From assembly GCA_959602365.1 (NCBI GenBank), contig CAUGSS010000007.1:39935-103934 (forward strand): DNA of 64,000 nucleotides. Reading direction: 5' to 3'. A model generated the notes under the pieces. The model had not been told where the DNA came from and did not search any database. It was given only the letters and a program-made list of their open reading frames with translations. Positions 8,065-15,830 of this stretch are shown piece after piece (position 1 is the stretch's first letter; each line of letters opens with the position of its first letter). Made by a program: the position numbers and the translations under genes. The DNA comes from an uncultured Eubacteriales bacterium. Lineage in GTDB: Bacteria > Bacillota > Clostridia > Oscillospirales > Oscillospiraceae.

Positions 8065-8285
8065 ACTGCGCCACTCCCCCCAATTTCTGTTGCTCCATTC
8101 TATGAGGGGGCGCGGGAAGAATATGTCCGGCTCCAGGCTTTCTGTGTTTGATGCACTGTTATGGCCTTCGCAATACCGGCCCTGGCCTGGGGCGGCCTTG
8201 CAGGCGGAAGGTCACGCTGCCCGCCGGGGGATGCGGCGGCCGGCAGCGCTCCGGACATTGGCATTTTCCTCCGGCCATCAAAAGA
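8065..8285. other. Intergenic, nothing recognised
   Basis: No convincing gene or RNA was found between the spoIIID remnant and the terminator at 8286. Likewise 7701-7856 holds only an open minus-strand stretch (with a VIARLAGEPLTEEKE-like piece) that has no start, no ribosome-binding site and no family I recognise. Confidence 0.5.
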
Positions 8286-8330
8286 TGTGCGCCACAGGAA
8301 ACGCAACTTCCTGTGGCGCACACTTTTTTT
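8286..8330 (-). terminator. Strong bidirectional terminator
   Basis: A perfect 15-bp stem (8286-8300 with 8308-8322, 7-base loop) is followed on the plus strand by seven T's. Read on the minus strand it is followed by TCTTTT, so it ends the TlpA/CcdA operon. Confidence 0.85.
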
Positions 8331-8358
8331 GACGTTTTAAAGCCCGGGAGGCCGCCGG

Positions 8359-8970
8359 TCAGCCCGGGGCTTCTGGACTATAAATCATGTCGATGCCGGT
8401 CTGCAGCGTCTCCCGATCAATCGCACCTGTCGCCTGGGCGACTGCGTTGCCTTCCGCATCGATGAAGTAGGTGGTGGGCAGAGAGTACGCCCCATAGGTC
8501 CTGGCGGCGTCGGCATCTTGATCGAAGAATACAGGGAAGGTATAGCCCTGCTCCGCAATGAAGGCCTGGGCGTTCTCCAGGGTCTCCCGCCCGCCGGTCA
8601 TGTTGATCATCAGGAACTGGACTTCTTCGCCCAGCTCCAAATACGTTTCCTGGAAGTCCGGCATCTCCATCTGGCACGGCCCGCACCAGCTGGCCCAGAA
8701 ATTTACGACCACTGGTTTCCCGAGGTAGTCGGACAGATGGACCTGGTTTCCATCTGCGTCATAGACCGTGAAATCCGGGGCCGGAATCGGTTCGGCCTCC
8801 TCTGCGTCTGCATCCGCCCCGCTGCCGGCACTGTCCGAGGCCTGGTTTTCCCGCGTGGACAGCTGACTGGGGGCCATGGAAGCGCCGAACTTCATATAGA
8901 GCAGATATGCGACTCCCAGCAGGAGAATCAATGCGAGGAGAAGCGCCAGCACCATTTTCTTCTGTTTCAT
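8359..8970 (-). CDS. TlpA-like membrane-anchored thiol-disulfide oxidoreductase
   Basis: A 203-residue protein with one N-terminal membrane anchor or signal (about residues 7-26), a low-complexity Ser/Ala/Glu linker to about residue 60, and a TlpA/ResA-type thioredoxin domain with the active site WASWCGPC and the family insertion. It faces the outside of the membrane, where it would reduce or oxidise protein disulfides using electrons from the adjacent CcdA-type protein. It starts 9 bases after that gene and is the last of the operon. Confidence 0.88.
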   Translation of the reverse strand: MKQKKMVLALLLALILLLGVAYLLYMKFGASMAPSQLSTRENQASDSAGSGADADAEEAEPIPAPDFTVYDADGNQVHLSDYLGKPVVVNFWASWCGPCQMEMPDFQETYLELGEEVQFLMINMTGGRETLENAQAFIAEQGYTFPVFFDQDADAARTYGAYSLPTTYFIDAEGNAVAQATGAIDRETLQTGIDMIYSPEAPG

Positions 8971-8979
8971 CCTGCCTCC

Positions 8980-9642
8980 TTAACTGATCAGGGCAAGCAG
9001 CCGCCCCAGCGTCCCGGTGGCCATCAACACACCGAGCAATACCAGCAGTCCGCCGCAGACGGCATTGATGACCCCGTAATGTTGTTTGATCCACTGAAAG
9101 GCGGACTTCAAATAGTCAATCAGCACCGCGCTCAGCAAAAATGGTATGCCCAGCCCCAGGGAATAGGCCAGCAGCATCGCCACACCTTCCAGCGCGTGGC
9201 CCTGCTGGGAGGCCAGCATCAAAGCAGACCCCAGAAAGGCCCCCACGCAGGGCGTCCAGCCCACAGAAAAGATCATACCCAGCAGCATGGAGGGGAAAAA
9301 CCCCGCGGCATTTGTTTTGACTGCCCGGCTGCTGCCCCGGAACAGCCTTATCTGAAACACGCCCAAATAGCTCAGGCCGAAAAAGATCACGACCAAGCCG
9401 GTGATGAGGTTCACCGCCGCCTGATGTGCCCGGAGAAACCCGCCCACTGTTCCGGCCAGCGCGCCCAGTGCCACGAAAATCAAGGTGAAGCCGGCGACGA
9501 AGCCTGTGGCGCCCAGGAGGGTTTTTCGGGTGCTCCGCTCCCCGCCGCCGGCAAAATAGGAGATATATATGGGGAGCATGGGCAGCAGACAGGGGGAGAT
9601 GAAGGTGATCATGCCCTCTAAAAAAGAGATTACATATTGCAC
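8980..9642 (-). CDS. ccdA: CcdA-family transmembrane thiol-electron carrier
   Basis: A 220-residue integral membrane protein with about six hydrophobic segments. It shows the two conserved cysteines of the DsbD-core/CcdA family, in SPCLLPMLPIY near the N-terminus and GWTPCVGAFLGSAL in the middle. It moves electrons from cytosolic thioredoxin to extracytoplasmic thioredoxin-like proteins such as the TlpA homologue just downstream. It overlaps the upstream DUF6132 gene by 13 bases, so translation is probably coupled. Confidence 0.9.
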   Translation of the reverse strand: MQYVISFLEGMITFISPCLLPMLPIYISYFAGGGERSTRKTLLGATGFVAGFTLIFVALGALAGTVGGFLRAHQAAVNLITGLVVIFFGLSYLGVFQIRLFRGSSRAVKTNAAGFFPSMLLGMIFSVGWTPCVGAFLGSALMLASQQGHALEGVAMLLAYSLGLGIPFLLSAVLIDYLKSAFQWIKQHYGVINAVCGGLLVLLGVLMATGTLGRLLALIS

Positions 9643-9842
9643 TTATCGTTACACCCCGTTCCTATGATACCGGACACCAGCCAGCCGATGATCCCCATAT
9701 AGGCCATTGCGGTCCAGGGGTTGGCGGTAATGACACAGGTCCCTGTGGTGCAGCCCGCCAGAACATAGCAGCCCAAACCGACCAGCGCCCCGGCTGCAAT
9801 GAACAGCGTCGGGCGAAGCCATTTCTTCAAACGGTCTTTCAT
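9630..9842 (-). CDS. DUF6132-like small membrane protein
   Basis: A 70-residue protein with two hydrophobic segments (about residues 11-30 and 45-62) and five cysteines, including the GCTTGTCVITANPW block typical of DUF6132 proteins, and a C-terminal GTGCNDKC. It leads the operon with the CcdA and TlpA homologues, so a role in membrane thiol chemistry is likely by context. Its biochemical function is not known. Confidence 0.75.
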   Translation of the reverse strand: MKDRLKKWLRPTLFIAAGALVGLGCYVLAGCTTGTCVITANPWTAMAYMGIIGWLVSGIIGTGCNDKCNM

Positions 9843-10070
9843 GTCAAGAGCCTCCTATCGAATGCCGCTGTGGGACGGCAGATTCCGAAGCATCGGGCAT
9901 AGTATCGTTCCCCAGCGCCGCCGTTTCAGTGATCCTGCTGCACTGTGAGCAAAAAAGCATCTGCCGGGCGGGGACGGGAGCAGCGCAGGGAATACGTCCT
10001 GGCGCATCGGGCCGGAAGGCGCTGCGATGCTATTTCGTACGACGGCGGGGACAAAATGCGCCCGGGCCGC

Positions 10071-11762
10071 TCAGCGGTCCATGCCGCAGGGGGTGGACGA
10101 CCGGGTGAGACAGCGGTCGTTCGTCACCGCGTCGTAGAACCGGAAGCCGCCGGAGAAATTGTAGCAGGTAAAGCCGTGCCCGGCCAGGATGCGGCAGGCG
10201 ATGTAACTGCGCAGGCCGCTCTGGCAGATGACGTACACCGGCTTGCTCCGGTCCAGTTCGTCCAGATGATCCCGCAGTTCGTCCACCGGGATGTTGACAA
10301 AGCCGTCCAGGTGGCCGCCGGCGAACTCCGCCCCGGTGCGGACGTCCAGCAGGGTCGCGCTGCCGTCCCGGGGGAGGGCCGGCGCATCCTCCAGGTGCCA
10401 CTGGCGCACAAGGCCCTTTGCGATATTTTCGATCATAAAGCCCGCCATATTCACCGGGTCCTTGGCGGAGGAGTAAGGGGGCGCATAGGCCAGATCCAGG
10501 TCCTTCAGCTCCGTGGCCTTCAGCCCTGCGCGGATGGCGGTGGCCAGCACGTCGATGCGTTTGTCCACCCCGTCATAGCCCACAATCTGGGCCCCCAGCA
10601 GGCGGTAAGTCCCCCGTTCAAAGACCACCTTCATGGTCATGGCCGTTCCGCCGGGGTAGTAGCCGGCGTGGTTCATGGGGGAGAGAACCACCGTGTCCAC
10701 CTCCAGCCCTGCCTGTTTCGCGGCGGCCTCACTGACGCCGGTGACCGCCGCGGTCATGCCGAACACCTTGATGACGCTGCTGCCCTGGGAGCCGGTGTAG
10801 CGGCTGTCCCCGCCGCAGATGTTGTCCGCGGCGATGCGGCCCTGCTTGTTGGCGGGGCCGGCCAGGGAGAGGAGGGCGTCCTGACCGGTGACGAAGTGTT
10901 TCACCTGCACCGCGTCCCCCACAGCGTAAATGTCCGGCACAGAGGTCTCCATCCGGTCGTTGACCAGGATGCTCCCCTTGATCCCCAGCTCCAGGCCGGC
11001 CGACCGGGCCAGGGCGGTGTCCGGCGTCACGCCGATGGCCAGCACCACCATATCCCCGTGGAGCGGAGCCTCGCCCTGGAGCAGCACATCCACGCCGTCC
11101 TCCGTCTCTGCAAAGCCCTCCACCGTGTGGCCCAGGGCCAGCCGGACGCCGTTTCTGCGCATCTCGCCGTGGATCAGGGCCGCCATATCCCCGTCAAAGG
11201 GGGTCATCAGGTGCCGGGGCCGCTGGACAATGGTGACGGCCATCCCCAGCTCCCGCAGGTTTTCCGCCAGCTCCAGGCCGATAAAGCCGCCGCCCGCCAG
11301 TACGGCGGAGCCGGGGCGGTGGGTGCTGATATACTCTTTGATGCGGAAGGTGTCCTCCACCGTGCGCAGGGTGAATACCCGGTCCAGCCCCACGCCGGGG
11401 AGCCGGGGCTGGGTGGGTTTGGCGCCGGGGGAGAGGAGCAGCTTGTCGTAGGACTCCTCAAACTCCTCCCCGGTGGCCAGATTCTGCACCGACACCGTCT
11501 TGCGCTCCGGGTGGATGGCGGTCACCTCGTGGCGGACCTTTATCGCCACCCGGAACCGGGAGAAGAAGCTTTCCGGCGTCTGGAGGGTCAGGTCCTCCGG
11601 GTCCTGGATGGTCCCGCCGATGTAGTAGGGCAGGCCGCAGTTGGCATAGGAGATGTAGCCGGACCGCTCGAACACCACGATCTCCGCCCCCTCGTCCAGC
11701 CTGCGGATGCGGGCCGCGGCGGTCGCCCCGCCGGCCACGCCGCCTACAATGACCACTTTCAT
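10071..11762 (-). CDS. CoA-disulfide reductase-like flavoprotein fused to rhodanese
   Basis: A 563-residue FAD/NAD(P)H-dependent pyridine nucleotide-disulfide oxidoreductase. Residues 1-450 show the FAD site VVIVGGVAGGATAAARIRR and the single active cysteine in YANCGLPYYIGG, the hallmark of CoA-disulfide reductases and NADH/persulfide reductases. The C-terminus (about 470-555) is a rhodanese domain with its catalytic Cys in VICQSGLRSY. Fusions of this type reduce CoA-disulfide, CoA-persulfide or polysulfide. The ATG at 11762 was chosen as it follows GGTGGAG and abuts the rhodanese stop; the frame is open further upstream without coding signs. Confidence 0.9.
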   Translation of the reverse strand: MKVVIVGGVAGGATAAARIRRLDEGAEIVVFERSGYISYANCGLPYYIGGTIQDPEDLTLQTPESFFSRFRVAIKVRHEVTAIHPERKTVSVQNLATGEEFEESYDKLLLSPGAKPTQPRLPGVGLDRVFTLRTVEDTFRIKEYISTHRPGSAVLAGGGFIGLELAENLRELGMAVTIVQRPRHLMTPFDGDMAALIHGEMRRNGVRLALGHTVEGFAETEDGVDVLLQGEAPLHGDMVVLAIGVTPDTALARSAGLELGIKGSILVNDRMETSVPDIYAVGDAVQVKHFVTGQDALLSLAGPANKQGRIAADNICGGDSRYTGSQGSSVIKVFGMTAAVTGVSEAAAKQAGLEVDTVVLSPMNHAGYYPGGTAMTMKVVFERGTYRLLGAQIVGYDGVDKRIDVLATAIRAGLKATELKDLDLAYAPPYSSAKDPVNMAGFMIENIAKGLVRQWHLEDAPALPRDGSATLLDVRTGAEFAGGHLDGFVNIPVDELRDHLDELDRSKPVYVICQSGLRSYIACRILAGHGFTCYNFSGGFRFYDAVTNDRCLTRSSTPCGMDR

Positions 11763-11763
11763 C

Positions 11764-12084
11764 TCAGCGCTCCACCGATCCTTTCCAGGCGGCGATGCCG
11801 CCGATGTTTGTGATGTTGGTATATCCCATGCGCCGCAGGGCGCCGGCCGCCTGGGCGCTCCGGGCGCCGCTGTAGCAGTAGAGGAACAGCGGGGTGTCCC
11901 TGGGCCCCAGCTGGGATGCCGCACTGCCGATGTCCTGGAGGGGCAGGTTCCGGCTTCCGGGGATATGGCCCTCACGGTATTCCCCGGGGGTGCGGACGTC
12001 CACCAGCAGGGCGCCGGGGACGGAGCTGTATTTGCTGATCCCCTGATGGATGTCCGGCTGCTTGAATCTGTCTAACAGTCCCAT
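11764..12084 (-). CDS. Rhodanese-like protein
   Basis: A 106-residue single-domain rhodanese. The active-site loop is LYCYSGARSAQAA with the catalytic Cys, after the usual LLVDVRTPGEYREGHIPGS segment. It would carry sulfane sulfur as a cysteine persulfide. It sits between thioredoxin and the CoA-disulfide reductase-rhodanese fusion in a tight operon, with 13 bases upstream and 1 base downstream. This suggests one sulfur-transfer or persulfide-reducing pathway. Confidence 0.9.
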   Translation of the reverse strand: MGLLDRFKQPDIHQGISKYSSVPGALLVDVRTPGEYREGHIPGSRNLPLQDIGSAASQLGPRDTPLFLYCYSGARSAQAAGALRRMGYTNITNIGGIAAWKGSVER

Positions 12085-12097
12085 CTCTGTTCTCCTT

Positions 12098-12403
12098 TCA
12101 CAGCATGGCCAGAATCTGTGCTTTGGGCCGGGCTCCCACCATCTGGCTGGCCACCTGGCCGTGCTTCATGACCACCAGGGTGGGAATGCTCATGATGTTG
12201 AACTGGGCCGCCAGCTCCGGCTGTTCATCCACGTTGATCTTCCCCACCTTGAGGTCGGTCCGCTCGCCCGCGATCTCGTCCACCACGGGCCCCACCATCC
12301 GGCAGGGGCCGCACCAGGGGGCCCAGAAGTCCAGCAGGACCGGCTTTTCCGAATGGAGCACTTCCGTTTGGAAGTTCGCTTTGCTGATTGTGATAACCGA
12401 CAT
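12098..12403 (-). CDS. trxA: Thioredoxin
   Basis: A 101-residue thioredoxin with active site FWAPWCGPCRM and the cis-Pro segment MSIPTLVVMKHG. It is of normal length with no signal peptide, so it is cytosolic. A GGAGGAA site precedes the ATG. It leads the operon with the two rhodanese proteins and could reduce their persulfides or feed the CcdA electron channel encoded just downstream on the same strand. Confidence 0.95.
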   Translation of the reverse strand: MSVITISKANFQTEVLHSEKPVLLDFWAPWCGPCRMVGPVVDEIAGERTDLKVGKINVDEQPELAAQFNIMSIPTLVVMKHGQVASQMVGARPKAQILAML

Positions 12404-12783
12404 GGATGGTTCCTCCTCTGTGTTTTGGATGTTATGCCTCTAGTATACCTGTTTTCCGCGTCTTTTCCGTGATGTTGTCACAGTTCTGCCCCGGCGGCCG
12501 GAGGGAGGCGGACAAAAAGCCGCGGCGGCCGTGGGCTGCGCCGGAGCGGGCTGCCTTTTTTCCGAAAACCGGACGGCCGGGCGGCTCTTTGGGTCCGGCC
12601 AATATGGATCAGAGGCGGAGCAACGCAAAACGCATCCGCCGGAGCGGGGCACGGCGGATGGGCAGGGGCTGCCCCACAGGGGGGATGGGCACAGCGGGAG
12701 GCTGGCGGGGGGGAGGATCAAGGTCGGCCTGTGCCGGTTCGCCGCCGGGATATGGGCCCGCATGGGGCAGTCCGCCGCCCGCT
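12404..12783. other. GC-rich intergenic region
   Basis: About 380 bases between the thioredoxin start and the end of the regulator gene. On the minus strand a TATACT -10-like hexamer lies at 12442-12447 ahead of thioredoxin, without a good -35. Open frames here are GC artefacts and no gene is supported. Confidence 0.5.
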
Positions 12784-14046
12784 TTATTGATGCCGCAGCG
12801 TGGGGTTGTGCCGCATGCGCTGCTCATAGTCCAGGGCCACGGTGGCGCCATAATATTCCAGAATGTGGAAGGAAAACATCAGGTGGAAGGCGGCCTCCGC
12901 GTCCTGCAGGTCAACCCCGGTCAGCTCTACAATCTTTTCCATGCGGTTGTTCATCGTGTTGCGGTGGATGAACAGCTTGGCGGCGGCCTCCGTCAGGCTG
13001 TGGTGGCAGAACAGGAAGGCGTGCAGCGTGTCCAGCAGGCTGGTGCCGTGGGTCCGGTCATAGGTGGCCAGGATGAAGAGGGCGGAGTGACAGAAATTCA
13101 TGACGTCATAGTTCTTTTGGCACAGGTCCAGGGCGTGATAGACCGAGAATTTGTCGTAAAAGAACAGGCACTCCTGGCTGTGGAACAGCTGCCCCATCTC
13201 CAGCGCCTTGACGGACTCCACATTGCCGCGGGCCAGGTGGGACAGAGAATCGGTATTCCGGCTGATCCCGGCCTCCAGGCCGTTTTGCTTCAAAAAGTCG
13301 ATGAGGGTGTGGAAGGTGACCCCGTCTTTTGCCGTGCTCTGATAGACGGGTAAGATGAGCTTGATCTGGTCGCTGTACACGAAGCAGGTGGCGTCGGGCA
13401 GCAGCGACTCCAGCTGGCGTAAGAAGAGCTCCTGGGAGCGCTGCTCGATGTTCTGCCCGTCCTGGGCGCAGATGGACACCACCCGGAAATCCTGCTCCAT
13501 ATGCCAGTGGAAATAGTCGCAGCGCTCCTGAATATAGGCCGGCTCAATATGGCGGCCCTCCAGCAGCTCCACAATGAAAAAATCCAGTATGTCCTGAGGA
13601 GTTCCCATATAGCGGAGCTCCTTTTTTAAATGCAGAAAGATGACGTCCGCCAGAAATGTGACGATGTCGGATTCCTCCTGGGTGGGGATGCTGTGGTAGC
13701 AGGGGATCTCCAGAAAGCCGATGAGGTTGTCCCCCTGGGTAATCACCGTCCGCAGGATGGGGAAGTGCTGATTGTCCGTGTCCAAGATGGGGCGCTGTTC
13801 CGCCAGCGCGCGCTGATAGGTGTGGGTGATCGCCTGGTTGACAGGGACGCGGCGTTCCCGCCGGATCTCCTGCCATTTTGGATCCAGCAGCTCTGGTTCC
13901 TCGGACATGCACAGCACCTGGTGGGTCAGATCGGTGAGGATGATCGGGTTTCCCAGCAGTCTGCGGCCATAGCCGATGATTTCGGGCAGAGTTTTCGCTG
14001 AGAACAATTTGTGCATGACTGCGATGCGGCTGTCCGGTTTTGCCAT
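12784..14046 (-). CDS. PucR/CdaR-type transcriptional regulator
   Basis: A 420-residue regulator. The N-terminal half is a GAF-like sensory region starting AKPDSRIAVMHKLFSAKTL. The C-terminus carries the PucR/CdaR helix-turn-helix, with SLTEAAAKLFIHRNTMNNRMEKI matching the family pattern H-x-R-N-T-x-x-x-R. The ATG at 14046 has AGGGGG about 9 bases upstream; an extended frame to 14139 overlaps the promoter. It is divergent from the flavoprotein operon starting at 14268, the standard arrangement for a local activator responding to that operon's substrate. Confidence 0.85.
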   Translation of the reverse strand: MAKPDSRIAVMHKLFSAKTLPEIIGYGRRLLGNPIILTDLTHQVLCMSEEPELLDPKWQEIRRERRVPVNQAITHTYQRALAEQRPILDTDNQHFPILRTVITQGDNLIGFLEIPCYHSIPTQEESDIVTFLADVIFLHLKKELRYMGTPQDILDFFIVELLEGRHIEPAYIQERCDYFHWHMEQDFRVVSICAQDGQNIEQRSQELFLRQLESLLPDATCFVYSDQIKLILPVYQSTAKDGVTFHTLIDFLKQNGLEAGISRNTDSLSHLARGNVESVKALEMGQLFHSQECLFFYDKFSVYHALDLCQKNYDVMNFCHSALFILATYDRTHGTSLLDTLHAFLFCHHSLTEAAAKLFIHRNTMNNRMEKIVELTGVDLQDAEAAFHLMFSFHILEYYGATVALDYEQRMRHNPTLRHQ

Positions 14047-14077
14047 ATCAGCGGCCCCCTTTTTCTGAGTTTCCCTC

Positions 14078-14106
14078 ATTATATGGGGTTTTGCCACAAA
14101 AAGCAA
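14078..14106 (-). promoter_or_regulatory. Sigma-A promoter of the PucR-type regulator
   Basis: On the minus strand TTGCTT (14101-14106) and a perfect TATAAT (14078-14083) are separated by 17 bases, just upstream of the regulator gene. Confidence 0.75.
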
Positions 14107-14125
14107 ACGGTTGATTTGGGGGCGG

Positions 14126-14163
14126 TGTGCACATTGCACATCCTCGCTGCAAAAAAGTGTGCA
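14126..14163. promoter_or_regulatory. Candidate operator in divergent promoter region
   Basis: A perfect inverted repeat TGTGCA-CAT-TGCACA lies at 14126-14140, and a further TGTGCA half-site at 14158-14163. They sit between the regulator promoter and the flavoprotein operon, a natural binding place for the PucR-type protein. Binding is inferred. Confidence 0.5.
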
Positions 14164-14213
14164 ACCCGCTCTTGGAGCCGGAGGTTCCGGCTTGTTAAAC
14201 TAATCACAATAAT

Positions 14214-14239
14214 AAGGCGCCAGGCTCCACCGGCGCCTT
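14214..14239 (+). other. Leader hairpin before flavoprotein operon
   Basis: An 8-bp perfect stem (14214-14221 with 14232-14239, 10-base loop) lies about 20 bases before the ribosome-binding site. A second smaller hairpin (GAGCCGGA/TCCGGCTT) lies at about 14175-14193. Few T's follow either. They could attenuate expression or protect the mRNA 5' end. Confidence 0.5.
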
Positions 14240-14267
14240 GCCTGCTGTTTGAGAATGGAGGATGTCT

Positions 14268-15818
14268 ATGGAAGAGCGAAAGAACGGGATGGTTCCGGAG
14301 GAAGAGGGGCCGCCTCCCATTGAATTTATGTATCGGGGCATTCCCAACTTGAGGTGTGCCGACCTGCCCGCCGGCGGCGTGATGGAGGCCGACGTAGTCG
14401 TGGTGGGCTGCGGCGGCGCGGGTATTGCCGCCGCGGTCTCCGCCTTTGAAAACGGGGCAAAACGGGTGGTTATCATCGAAAAACAGAAGCGGGCGGGGGG
14501 CAACGCGGTCATGGCCCGGGGCCTGTTCGCCTGTGAGAGCTCGGTGCTCCGCCAGGCGATGATCAAATCGGATAAGGACGAGATCTTCACCAATGTGATG
14601 ACCTGGCACCACCACACCCGGGTCAACGGACGGCTGGTCCGGGCCTGGATCAACCAGTCCGGCGATACCATCGACTGGCTGCGCAGGCGGGATGTGGAGT
14701 TTGAGGTGGGCACCACCCAGCGCATGACCTATGATATTGCCCCCAACTGGCACTGCGTCAAGGGCAGTACCATGGCCACCCCCATGGCCCATCTGGTGGA
14801 GGAGCTGATCTACCGGGGGGCAGTCTTCTTCACCGAGACGATGGTGGAGGAACTGGCCCGGGACCAGGGCGCGGTGACCGGGGTCAAGGCGGTTCACGCC
14901 GGGACCCGTTTCCAGATCAACGCCCCCAGCGTGGTGCTGGCCTCGGGGGGCTTCCTGGCCAACGCCGAGATGGTCAAGCAGTACTATCCAGACTATGACC
15001 CGGAGATCTTCGGCGGCTATAAGGCCCCCAACATGGGCGAGTCCGTCGAACTGGCCCGGGAGGCCGGGGCGCTGCTGGATCGGGATATCATGCTGATCCG
15101 GGAGGGCTGCGCCACCTCGGACAGGGCGCCCCGCATCCTCAGCGAGTTCGGCCGGGAGCCCTATCTGCTCTGGGTGAACCGGAAGGGCCGCCGCTATGTG
15201 GATGAGACCGTGGGCTCCATCCTCCAGGTGGCCACCAACGCCATGATGGCCCAGCCCGGGATGGAATCCTATGTGATCTTTGACGAGAACGCCTTCCAGC
15301 GGATGATGCGCCTGGGCATGGAGCTCTCGAAGGGGGACCAGAACCGGGGCGTGCCCCAGCCTGATCTGAAGCAGCAGTTTGAAAAGGCCGCGGAGAAAGC
15401 GCCGACAGAGGCCAAGATCGCCCAGAGCGTGGAGGAGCTGGCCCAGTGGATCGGCTGCCAGCCGGAAGTGCTGCGGGCGGAGCTGGACAGCTATAACCGC
15501 TACTGCGCCCAGGGCTATGACGAGGATTTCAACAAGCCCCGGAGATACCTGCTCCCCTGCCAGACAGGGCCTTTCTACGGCATTCGCCACCGGGCCATCG
15601 CCGTGGACACCGTGGGCCCGGTTCGGGTCAACGAAAAGCTGGAAGTGGTGGACCCGAATTGGGATCCGATCCCCGGGCTCTATGCGGCGGGCTCGCTGAC
15701 CTCCGGCTGGCAGTCCAATGATTACTGCGGCATGTACCTGTTCGGCGGCGCCATGTCCTACGGCATCAACTCCGGGCGCATCGCCGGGCAGAGCGCCGCG
15801 CGGTATGCGGTCAAGTGA
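14268..15818 (+). CDS. FAD-dependent fumarate-reductase-like flavoprotein
   Basis: A 516-residue FAD-binding oxidoreductase of the fumarate reductase/3-ketosteroid dehydrogenase superfamily. The dinucleotide site reads ADVVVVGCGGAGIAAAVSA and is followed by EKQKRAGGNAVMA. The C-terminal FAD segment includes PGLYAAGSLTSGW. There is no secretion signal, FMN-binding or cytochrome domain, so it is a single-domain cytosolic flavoprotein that must receive electrons from a partner. GGAGG lies 6 bases before the ATG at 14268. Its operon partners are a paralogue, a transporter and an ene-reductase. Substrate unknown, probably an unsaturated acid, enone or steroid-like compound. Confidence 0.85.
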   Translation: MEERKNGMVPEEEGPPPIEFMYRGIPNLRCADLPAGGVMEADVVVVGCGGAGIAAAVSAFENGAKRVVIIEKQKRAGGNAVMARGLFACESSVLRQAMIKSDKDEIFTNVMTWHHHTRVNGRLVRAWINQSGDTIDWLRRRDVEFEVGTTQRMTYDIAPNWHCVKGSTMATPMAHLVEELIYRGAVFFTETMVEELARDQGAVTGVKAVHAGTRFQINAPSVVLASGGFLANAEMVKQYYPDYDPEIFGGYKAPNMGESVELAREAGALLDRDIMLIREGCATSDRAPRILSEFGREPYLLWVNRKGRRYVDETVGSILQVATNAMMAQPGMESYVIFDENAFQRMMRLGMELSKGDQNRGVPQPDLKQQFEKAAEKAPTEAKIAQSVEELAQWIGCQPEVLRAELDSYNRYCAQGYDEDFNKPRRYLLPCQTGPFYGIRHRAIAVDTVGPVRVNEKLEVVDPNWDPIPGLYAAGSLTSGWQSNDYCGMYLFGGAMSYGINSGRIAGQSAARYAVK

Positions 15819-15830
15819 AGGGAGGACGTT

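Noticed and set aside
9945..11813. A 622-codon plus-strand open frame over the CoA-disulfide reductase gene
   Set aside because: It has no start signal or domain and is antisense to a strongly conserved flavoprotein.
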